DNA of 19,436 nucleotides from Egaibacter sp046050465 (GTDB lineage Bacteria; Pseudomonadota; Gammaproteobacteria; Burkholderiales; Burkholderiaceae_C): contig JBJOPS010000002.1 in the NCBI GenBank assembly GCA_046050465.1, positions 1 to 19,436 on the forward strand, in the 5' to 3' direction. The translations under genes were made by a program, and so were the position numbers. Each line of letters opens with the position of its first letter. The first letter of the stretch is position 1. Below, one piece after another: positions 1 through 5,408 of this stretch. The notes under the pieces are model-generated. The model was not told the origin of the DNA and did not search any database. It worked only from the letters and a program-made list of their open reading frames with translations.

Positions 1-105
1 TTGCTTGCGCGTGCGCCGATTGCTCAGATCAAGGCCAAGGTCTTTTTGTTTCATACCGTCAATGATCGCAAGTTACGTGCCTCAGTCACGTATTTGGCGG
101 AATAG
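1..105 (+). CDS. C-terminal end of an unidentified ORF (cut by window start)
   Basis: Frame 1 is open from the first base to a TAG at 103-105 and gives a 34-residue tail ending in the residues TYLAE. The composition is ordinary (AQIKAKVFLF, then HTVNDRKLRA), with no motif I recognise and no membrane segment. The tail overlaps by about 20 bp the 3' end of the degraded dehydrogenase relic on the other strand. It could be the end of a real gene lying outside the window, a further relic of the scarred region that follows, or chance. The start and most of the protein are not visible, so no function is offered. Confidence 0.3.
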   Translation: MLARAPIAQIKAKVFLFHTVNDRKLRASVTYLAE

Positions 106-505
106 TTTTGAACATCATCCCTAGGGAAGCCACTGCGTCGACTGGCATGTGGCCATGCGTGCGGGCAAACGCCGGGCACTGGATAAGATCTCGCTTTGAG
201 GCAGCTTGTTGGACAGGGCTGAGCAGATGGCCGGGGGCGATGGCGTTGACACTGATGCCCACGTGCCCCAATTCCACCGCCTGTTGTTTGGTGAGGTGGA
301 TGAGTGCTGCCTTGCTGGTGCCATAGGCCACACGCAGGGTGCTGGCCTGCAAGCCGGAGATCGACGCGATATTGACGATGCTGCCACTACCACTTTGACG
401 CATGGCGGGTGCGCAGGCCTCAAATGCGCCATCCAGGTTGGTAACCATCACATTGCGCCATTCTTCAAACGTGGTGTCGACAATTGGCTTGAACGGATAG
501 GAAAT
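86..505 (-). pseudogene. 5'-truncated short-chain dehydrogenase/reductase (SDR) relic
   Basis: The - strand frame encodes the middle of a classical SDR. It has the helix-4 region (EEWRNVMVTNLDGAF, where the family has the NVxG-type Asn), the Ser-strand (GSIVNIASISG) and the catalytic YxxxK (AYGTSKAAL), followed by SVNAIAPG. The N-terminal Rossmann part with the TGxxxGIG cofactor motif is missing. Reading upstream, the frame runs into a TGA at 506-508 just after YPFKPIVDTT, so roughly 80 residues have been lost. After NAIAPG the C-terminal residues no longer look like an SDR. A neighbouring frame there reads SALSNKLPQSEI, so a frameshift near 225-245 is possible. Without a cofactor-binding half it cannot be a working oxidoreductase. 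The truncation point abuts a recombinase relic on the other strand, suggesting a rearrangement junction. Confidence 0.75.
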
Positions 506-515
506 TCAACCGTAT

Positions 516-620
516 GTGACCGAACCGATTGACACAACCTCGGCGGTAGGCCGTTTGATGTTGCAGATTGTTGGGGCATTTGCAGAGTTCAAAGCCAAGA
601 TGGCGATCAATCGTGCAACT
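516..620 (+). pseudogene. Serine recombinase (resolvase/invertase) fragment
   Basis: About 25-35 codons from a GTG at 516 read VTEPIDTTSAVGRLM and then LQIVGAFAEF. This is the well-known stretch of resolvase/invertase-family serine recombinases between the catalytic domain and the start of the long E helix (family pattern: TEPIDTTTPxGRLxFQxxGAFAEFER). After AEFK the match decays (AKMAINRATA), and the remaining frame to about 731 resembles nothing known. The catalytic serine domain and the DNA-binding helix-turn-helix are both absent, so this is a dead remnant. Its left edge lies within about 10 bp of the point where the SDR relic on the other strand is cut. I take it as the scar of a lost transposon or phage-like element. 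Confidence 0.65.
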
Positions 621-669
621 GCCTATTTCACAACTGGCTCCCATTGGTTTCTGATTCCACAGCCAAACT

Positions 670-1095
670 TCAGCCCCACGGATTCACCACCGTCAGCCCC
701 ACACCCTCAAAGTCCCGCGCGTTGCGGGTGACCAGTGTGCCCACCTGGGCCAGACAGCATGCCGCGATCATGGCATCTTGCACCTGCATGGGTTTGCCCG
801 CTTTGCTGCGCGAGGCCATCATGTCCGCATAGTAGGCGCTGGCGGCGCTGTCGAAGCTGATGATGCGGCCTGCAAAATCTTGCGACAACAGCGCATTCAG
901 CGCGGTTGACAGACGGGCCTTGTTCTTGCCCGCTGGCAGCAAAGCCACGCCGTGGCGCAGCTCGGCCTCGGTGATGGTGGTGATGTGCCAGGCGCTGTCG
1001 TCCAGCGCGGCAAGCCTGTCCAGCGCCGCTGGGTTCGGCTGCTCGCGCATCAATTCGGACACGACATTGGTATCCAGCACATACAAAGCGGCCAT
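670..1095 (-). CDS. vapC: VapC/FitB-type PIN-domain ribonuclease toxin
   Basis: This is a 141-residue PIN-domain protein, the usual size for VapC/FitB toxins, which are Mg-dependent RNases inhibited by a cognate antitoxin. The acidic active site is visible: Asp8 in VLDTNVVSEL, Glu45 in ITEAELRHG, Asp107 in QVQDAMIAA, and Asn125/Asp128 in VTRNARDFEGV. All four positions look intact. I chose the ATG at 1095 because it puts the PIN strand at the N-terminus as in the family. An in-frame TTG at 1116 would add seven residues, and neither start has a good ribosome binding site. The gene follows the antitoxin after a gap of about 28 bp (7 bp if the TTG is used), so translation is probably coupled. 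Its target RNA cannot be told from sequence. Confidence 0.88.
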   Translation of the reverse strand: MAALYVLDTNVVSELMREQPNPAALDRLAALDDSAWHITTITEAELRHGVALLPAGKNKARLSTALNALLSQDFAGRIISFDSAASAYYADMMASRSKAGKPMQVQDAMIAACCLAQVGTLVTRNARDFEGVGLTVVNPWG

Positions 1096-1123
1096 TGGTG
1101 AGCTGGCTTTTGACAAGCAGGCT

Positions 1124-1384
1124 TTAGAAGCTCACCGGCGGGCGGGCCTGGGTGCGTGGCACCTCGGGCAAGTCCATGCCACCGGCCGCCGCAAAGCGGG
1201 CATGGATGCGATGCGCCAGATGTGTATGCGCACTCGAACCCGGCGGGTTGCCAGATCCACCAGTCAGCCCAGCCCGCAGGATGCGCCTAGCTTGCTCTTC
1301 CATGGAGCAGCCCTGCCGCGCAGCTTCAAGCCGCAGGCGGTTTTTAAGTGATGTGTCTATTTGGCGAATGGCGATGCTGTGCAT
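1124..1384 (-). CDS. vapB: FitA/VapB-type ribbon-helix-helix antitoxin
   Basis: This is an 86-residue protein. Its first 40 residues match the ribbon-helix-helix antitoxins of the FitA/StbC type: an N-terminal strand (SIAIRQIDTSLKNRLRLEAA) followed by CSMEEQARRILRAGL. The C-terminal half (GGSGNPPGSS onwards, ending RPPVSF) is Gly/Pro-rich and probably flexible, the part that in this family wraps the PIN toxin. An AGGAG lies 5-9 bases before the ATG at 1384. It is the first gene of the pair and lies directly upstream of the toxin, the normal order for antitoxin-first autoregulated modules. The two 10-bp palindromes upstream are the expected binding site for a dimeric RHH repressor. FitA versus VapB is a naming matter; the family assignment is firm. 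Confidence 0.87.
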   Translation of the reverse strand: MHSIAIRQIDTSLKNRLRLEAARQGCSMEEQARRILRAGLTGGSGNPPGSSAHTHLAHRIHARFAAAGGMDLPEVPRTQARPPVSF

Positions 1385-1427
1385 GGAGATCTCCTGTCAA
1401 ACCAACGGCCGATTGGCATTGCCCCGA

Positions 1428-1446
1428 ATGATATCATTGATATCAA
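1428..1446 (-). promoter_or_regulatory. Tandem palindromic operator of the toxin-antitoxin pair
   Basis: Two perfect 10-bp palindromes overlap by one base: ATGATATCAT (1428-1437) and TTGATATCAA (1437-1446), with centres 9 bp apart. They lie about 45-60 bp upstream of the antitoxin ATG, where its promoter should be. On the - strand the first palindrome contains TATCAT, a good -10 candidate, but no convincing -35 is visible. Adjacent GATATC half-sites on nearly one helical turn suit cooperative binding of two RHH dimers. This is inference from position and symmetry. Confidence 0.6.
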
Positions 1447-1709
1447 ATAATGACTGCTACCGACCCCCATCGGCCAAGCGTGGCAGGTATTTTGGACGAT
1501 CTGACCCCATTGAAATCCGCAGCTTGAGCGCTCACAGCGGCCAAGAAGCGAGGATTCCGAATGCGCGTCGCAGTGCGGCCGATGGGAGGCGCCGTTTTTC
1601 TTGATCACCAATTGATGCGCTGATCGAGCTCGTAATCCGGTGCGGGTTGTGCCACCGAATCCCGAACCGTTGCCAGTTCGGGCTTTGTGAGGGGCTGGAT
1701 GTTGTCGGT
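1447..1709. other. Gene-free stretch between the TA operator and lpdA
   Basis: Together with the antitoxin promoter this leaves about 325 bp without a credible gene. The short frames crossing it resemble nothing known and run through the lpdA 3' end or the operator. The only structure I see is one hairpin at 1661-1682, listed separately. No tRNA, terminal inverted repeats or transposase motifs were recognised. Confidence 0.5.
1661..1682 (-). terminator. Hairpin downstream of lpdA (possible terminator)
   Basis: CCCGAAC (1661-1667) pairs with GTTCGGG (1676-1682) to give a perfect 7-bp stem with an 8-base loop, about 28 bp past the lpdA stop. On the lpdA strand no T-run follows, so it is not a textbook intrinsic terminator. 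It could be a 3'-end stabilising or Rho-associated structure. Confidence 0.35.
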
Positions 1710-3596
1710 TTACTTCTTGGCCGGCGGCAAATCCGTGCAACTGCCGTGCGCCACCTCGGCCGCCATGCCGATGCTCTCGCCCAGCGTGGGGTGCGGGTGG
1801 ATGGTCTTGCCGATGTCGATGGCGTCGGCGCCCATCTCGATGGCCAGGGCCACCTCGCCAATCATGTCACCCGCATGGGTGCCCACCATGCCGCCGCCCA
1901 GGATCTTGCCGTGGCCTCGGCCAGCATGGCCGTCTCCTGATCCTGCTTCAGGGCTGTCGTCGAACAGCAGCTTGGTGACGCCTTCGTCGCGGCCATTGGC
2001 AATGGCGCGGCCACTCGCTGTCCAGGGGAACAGGCCCTTCTTGACCTTGATGCCCTGCGCCTTGGCCTGGTCTTCGGTGAGGCCAACCCAGGCCACTTCG
2101 GGGTCGGTGTAGGCCACACTGGGGATCACACGGGCGTTGAAGGCGGCGGCTGCCAATTCCTTGTTGCCTTGCAGTTCACCGGCAATGACCTCTGCCGCCA
2201 CATGCGCCTCGTGCACGGCCTTGTGCGCCAGCATGGGCTGGCCGACGATGTCGCCAATCGCGAAGATGTGCGGCACGTTGGTGCGCATCTGGATGTCCAC
2301 GTTGATGAAACCGCGGTCCGTCACCGCCACACCAGCCTTGTCGGCACTGATTTTTTTGCCATTGGGTGTCCGGCCCACGGCCTGCAGCACCAGGTCGTAA
2401 ACCTGGGGTGCGGGGGCGGTACCGCCCTCTTCCGCTGCGGCGAACGTCACTTCAATGCCTTCAGGCAAGGCGCGTGCGGACACGGTCTTGGTCTTGAGCA
2501 TGATGTTGTCGAAGCGCTTGGCGTTCATCTTCTGCCAGATCTTGACCAGATCACGGTCAGCGCCTTGCATCAGGCCGTCCATCATTTCCACCACGTCCAG
2601 GCGGGCGCCCAGGGTGCTGTAGACGGTGCCCATTTCCAGGCCGATGATGCCGCCGCCCAGAATCAGCATGCGCTTGGGCACCTCTTTCAGGGCCAAAGCG
2701 CCGGTGCTGTCGACCACGCGCGGGTCGTTGGGCATGAAGGGCAGGCGCACCGCCTGGGAGCCGGCGGCGATGATGCAGTTCTTGAAAGCGATGACTTTTT
2801 TGCCACCGGTTTTTTCCTGGCCTTGGGCGCCGGTGGTTTCCGCCACCTCCACATGGTGGCTGCCAACAAACTGCCCCACGCCGCGCACCACGGTCACCTT
2901 GCGCATCTTGGCCATGGCGGCCAGGCCGCCGGTGAGCTTGCCGATGACCTTTTCCTTGTGGCCACGCAGGGTGTCCACGTTGACCGTGGGTGCACCAAAT
3001 TCGATGCCGAGCGCCCCGAGGTGGCTGACCTCGTCCATCACGGCAGCAACGTGCAGCAGCGCCTTGCTGGGAATGCAACCCACGTTCAGGCAGACGCCAC
3101 CCAGCGTGGCATAGCGCTCCACCAACACGACCTTGAGGCCCAGGTCGGCAGCGCGAAAGGCCGCAGAGTAGCCGCCGGGGCCGCCACCGATGACGACCAC
3201 GTCGCATTCCAGATCGGCGCTACCGCCAAAACTGGATGCCACGGGTGCAGGAACTGCAGGGGTTGCAGGGACTGCAGTCACATTTGCTACAGAAACAGGA
3301 GCTGATGGTGCAGTATTCGCGTGGGCTGGTGCTGGTTTTGCATCAGAAACAGCCGCGCCGGCAGCCTCCAGCAGCACCACCACCGACCCTTGCTTGACCT
3401 TGTCGCCCAGCTTGATCTTGAGCTCGGTCACCACACCGCCGTGGCTGGCCGGAATCTCCATGGAAGCCTTGTCGGACTCCACGGTGATCAGGCTTTGCTC
3501 CGGCTTGATGGTGTCGCCAACCTTGACCAGCAGTTCGATGACCGCGACTTCGTCGAAGTCGCCAATATCGGGAACCTTGATTTCTACGATTGCCAT
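1710..3596 (-). CDS. lpdA: Dihydrolipoyl dehydrogenase (E3) with N-terminal lipoyl domain
   Basis: A 628-residue flavoprotein that reoxidises dihydrolipoyl groups of the pyruvate dehydrogenase complex, passing electrons through FAD to NAD+. Residues 1-78 are a complete lipoyl domain (PDIGDF; lipoylated Lys43 in ESDKASMEIP). An Ala/Pro linker (about 79-128) follows, then the E3 body: FAD motif GGGPGGYSAAF (137-147), redox disulfide Cys169/Cys174 in GGVCLNVGCIPSK, NAD motif GGGIIGLEMG, FAD-binding GDIVGQPMLAHKA, and the catalytic His602-Glu607 pair in HPHPTLGES. The lipoyl-E3 fusion is known in several betaproteobacteria and Neisseria. Two oddities: residues 552-560 (GSGDGHAGR) look like an extra Gly-rich insertion before GHGKILGGG, and part of the linker matches a dispersed repeat. 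The ATG at 3596 follows CAGGAA. The gene is last in the operon, 15 bp after aceF. Confidence 0.97.
   Translation of the reverse strand: MAIVEIKVPDIGDFDEVAVIELLVKVGDTIKPEQSLITVESDKASMEIPASHGGVVTELKIKLGDKVKQGSVVVLLEAAGAAVSDAKPAPAHANTAPSAPVSVANVTAVPATPAVPAPVASSFGGSADLECDVVVIGGGPGGYSAAFRAADLGLKVVLVERYATLGGVCLNVGCIPSKALLHVAAVMDEVSHLGALGIEFGAPTVNVDTLRGHKEKVIGKLTGGLAAMAKMRKVTVVRGVGQFVGSHHVEVAETTGAQGQEKTGGKKVIAFKNCIIAAGSQAVRLPFMPNDPRVVDSTGALALKEVPKRMLILGGGIIGLEMGTVYSTLGARLDVVEMMDGLMQGADRDLVKIWQKMNAKRFDNIMLKTKTVSARALPEGIEVTFAAAEEGGTAPAPQVYDLVLQAVGRTPNGKKISADKAGVAVTDRGFINVDIQMRTNVPHIFAIGDIVGQPMLAHKAVHEAHVAAEVIAGELQGNKELAAAAFNARVIPSVAYTDPEVAWVGLTEDQAKAQGIKVKKGLFPWTASGRAIANGRDEGVTKLLFDDSPEAGSGDGHAGRGHGKILGGGMVGTHAGDMIGEVALAIEMGADAIDIGKTIHPHPTLGESIGMAAEVAHGSCTDLPPAKK
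3286..3341 (+). repeat. Dispersed 56-bp repeat, copy in the lpdA linker
   Basis: The copy has the skeleton GCTA, nine bases, GAGCT (TAGCT in the other copies), then a GC-rich arm containing GTGGGCTGG and a closing GGTTTTG. By ungapped hand count it matches the aceF-linker copy at 37 of 56 positions. It is read in antisense by lpdA and encodes LpdA residues 86-104 (AKPAPAHANTAP, then SAPVSVA), inside the Ala/Pro linker. A competing explanation is shared ancestry of the two linkers. Confidence 0.5.
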
Positions 3597-3611
3597 GTTC
3601 AGGTTCCTGTT

Positions 3612-5309
3612 TTAGAGAAGCACGCGGCGAAAGTCACCCAGGATCTGGCCCAGGTACACGTTAAAGCGGGCCGCAGCCGCACCGTCGATCACGCGGTGGT
3701 CCCACGTCAGGCTCAGCGGCAGCATCAGGCGCGGCTGGAAGGCCTTGCCATCCCACACGGGTTCCATCTGGCTCTTGCAGACGCCCAGGATGGCGACTTC
3801 AGGCGCGTTGATGATGGGCGTGAAGTAACGCCCACCAATACCACCCAGTGAAGAGATGGTGAAGGAAGCGCCACTCATGTCGGCGGGCCCCAGCTTGCCG
3901 TCGCGGGCCTTCTTGGCCAGCTCACCCATTTCCTGGCTGATCTGGAAGATGCCTTTCTTGTCGGCGTCCTTGATCACGGGCACCACCAGCCCGTTGGGCG
4001 TGTCGGCCGCAAAACCGATGTGGTAGTACTGCTTGTAGATCAGCGCCGAATTGTCGGATGAGGCGTCCAGCGAACTGTTGAACTCGGGGAACTTCTTGAG
4101 CGCTGCCACACAGGCCTTGATCAGGAAGGCCAGCATGGTGACCTTAACGCTTGCGTTATTTCCAGCTTTTGCCGACTTTTCGGTCTCCAGGTTGGTAGAG
4201 ACGCGGAAGGCTTCGAGGTCGGTGATGTCGGCGTCATCATGGTTGGTGACGGCCGGAATCATGACCGCGTTGCGCAGCAAGTTGGCACCGCTGATCTTCT
4301 TGATGCGTGACATCTCCTTGCGCTCAATCGGGCCGAACTTGGCAAAGTCCACCTTGGGCCATGGGATGAGCCCCAAGCCTGCACCGTCGTTGCTGCCAGC
4401 GGCTTTGGCTTGTGCAGCAATCGCCAGGGTCTGCACCGCACCGCTCATCACGGAACGGGTGAAGCCTTGTACGTCTGCCTCGGTAATACGACCCTTGGGA
4501 CCGGAACCCTTGACTTCGTTCAAGGGCACGCCCAGTTCGCGGGCGAACTTGCGCACAGATGGCGATGCATGAGGCAAACCGAGCGTGGTGCCGCCGGGTG
4601 CGTGTGCTGGCACAGTCAGAGCGGCGGGCGCTGCCACGGCAGCAGCTACGGGTGCTGGCGCTGCAGTAGGCGCAGCAGGTGCGGTGGCAGCCGCTGCAGG
4701 AGCGGCCGCTGGCGCTGATGCAGCACCGGCCACACCTTCCAGAATCACCACCAGGTCACCAATGTTCACGGTGTCCCCCAGCTTGATCTTGATTTCCTTG
4801 ACCACACCGGCTGTGCTGGAAGGAATCTCCATGGAAGCCTTGTCAGATTCCACGGTGATCAGGCTCTGCTCCACCTTCACGGTGTCGCCGACCTTGACCA
4901 GCAGTTCGATGACGGCCACGTCCTTGAAGTCGCCAATATCAGGCACACGCACTTCCATGGGGCCGGAGGCAGCAGGAGCAGCTTCTGTCGCTACAGAAAC
5001 TGTAGCTACTGGCGCAGATGCCACCTGGGCTGAGGTCACTTTTTGTTCAGAAACCGGGGCAGCAGCGCCACCAACGGCTTCCACCATCACGACCACGGAG
5101 CCTTCCTTGACCTTGTCGCCCAAGGCGACCTTGATTTGCTTGACCACACCAGCGGTGCTGGAAGGAATCTCCATGGAGGCTTTGTCGCTCTCCACGGTGA
5201 TCAGGCTCTGCTCCACCTTCACGGTGTCGCCCACTTTGACCAGCAGTTCGATGACCGCGACTTCGTCGAAGTCGCCGATATCCGGGACTTTTACTTCTAC
5301 CAATGCCAT
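3612..5309 (-). CDS. aceF: Dihydrolipoamide acetyltransferase (PDH E2)
   Basis: The 565-residue core subunit of pyruvate dehydrogenase, which transfers the acetyl group from lipoyl arms to CoA. Domains in order: lipoyl domain 1 (residues 1-78, Lys43), a linker, lipoyl domain 2 (about 118-192, Lys157), a long Ala/Pro swivel (about 195-240), the E1/E3-binding domain (about 246-283, ASPSVRKFARELGVPLNEVK), and the catalytic domain ending in TWDHRVIDGAAAARF with His538 and Asp542 of the HxxxDG motif. I chose the ATG at 5309, which begins MALVEVKVPDIGDF and is preceded by AGGAGG six bases away. An in-frame ATG at 5345 would add 12 residues atypical of a lipoyl domain. The gene lies 99 bp after aceE and 15 bp before lpdA. 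The first linker contains a copy of the dispersed repeat, and the two lipoyl domains are nearly identical to each other and to that of LpdA. Confidence 0.97.
   Translation of the reverse strand: MALVEVKVPDIGDFDEVAVIELLVKVGDTVKVEQSLITVESDKASMEIPSSTAGVVKQIKVALGDKVKEGSVVVMVEAVGGAAAPVSEQKVTSAQVASAPVATVSVATEAAPAASGPMEVRVPDIGDFKDVAVIELLVKVGDTVKVEQSLITVESDKASMEIPSSTAGVVKEIKIKLGDTVNIGDLVVILEGVAGAASAPAAAPAAAATAPAAPTAAPAPVAAAVAAPAALTVPAHAPGGTTLGLPHASPSVRKFARELGVPLNEVKGSGPKGRITEADVQGFTRSVMSGAVQTLAIAAQAKAAGSNDGAGLGLIPWPKVDFAKFGPIERKEMSRIKKISGANLLRNAVMIPAVTNHDDADITDLEAFRVSTNLETEKSAKAGNNASVKVTMLAFLIKACVAALKKFPEFNSSLDASSDNSALIYKQYYHIGFAADTPNGLVVPVIKDADKKGIFQISQEMGELAKKARDGKLGPADMSGASFTISSLGGIGGRYFTPIINAPEVAILGVCKSQMEPVWDGKAFQPRLMLPLSLTWDHRVIDGAAAARFNVYLGQILGDFRRVLL
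4990..5045 (+). repeat. Dispersed 56-bp repeat, copy in the aceF inter-lipoyl linker
   Basis: GCTA (4990-4993), nine bases, TAGCT (5003-5007), then CTGGCGCA, GGGCTGAGG and a closing TTTTTG. By hand count it matches the crotonase copy at 37 of 56 ungapped positions and the lpdA copy at 37 of 56. aceF reads it in antisense as residues 89-107 (QKVTSAQVASAPVATVSVA), between lipoyl domains 1 and 2. Codon boundaries sit at the same element position as in the other two coding copies. Confidence 0.6.
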
Positions 5310-5329
5310 GTTATGCCTCCTGCCGAGCC

Positions 5330-5362
5330 GCCTCAAGGGAGGCATGCGCCCCCATGGGGGGC
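5330..5362 (-). repeat. Double palindromic hairpin in the aceE-aceF spacer
   Basis: Two compact inverted repeats lie between aceE and aceF: GCCCCC...GGGGGC around ATG (5348-5362), and GCCTC-CCTT-GAGGC on the operon strand (5330-5343). The second ends about 10 bases before the aceF AGGAGG. No T-run follows, so they should not terminate transcription. In a polycistronic mRNA such paired GC hairpins can mark processing points, shield the 3' end of the upstream message, or tune initiation of the next gene. REP-like identity is a guess from structure. Confidence 0.5.
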
Positions 5363-5408
5363 AGCGAATGAATATGAGCGTGGGGGTTCATTTTTGTCTC
5401 CGGAGTTC

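Noticed and set aside
621..731. Continuation of the recombinase frame as a real 71-residue protein
   Set aside because: After about residue 35 it matches nothing and overlaps the 3' end of vapC on the other strand.
1..1450. A CRISPR array or defence island in the accessory stretch
   Set aside because: No regularly spaced direct repeats and no defence gene other than the toxin-antitoxin pair were seen.
1357..1740. A 127-residue - strand frame across the gap after lpdA
   Set aside because: It overlaps the lpdA 3' end and the antitoxin operator and start. The composition is unlike a protein and no ribosome binding site was seen.
2169..3305. Long + strand frame opposite lpdA, and similar ones opposite folD (11604-12491) and matB (17856-18848)
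   Set aside because: They have the same shadow composition, rich in His and Gln, lie entirely within recognised genes, and have no plausible ribosome binding site or family.
4140..4185. Short extra residues (KAGNNA) in the AceF catalytic domain as another repeat insertion
   Set aside because: The DNA lacks the repeat's core spacing. A small loop difference is within normal variation for the family as I remember it.
4640..4720. Further copy of the 56-bp repeat in the second AceF linker (AGCTAC, GCTGGCGC present)
   Set aside because: Only fragments of the core occur and the GCTA-N9-TAGCT spacing is absent. The Ala/Pro codon repetition explains the likeness.
5310..5345. Extended AceF start adding 12 residues
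   Set aside because: The added residues are Arg/Pro-rich and come from the hairpin sequence. The AGGAGG lies ideally before the ATG at 5309, and the lipoyl domain begins there.
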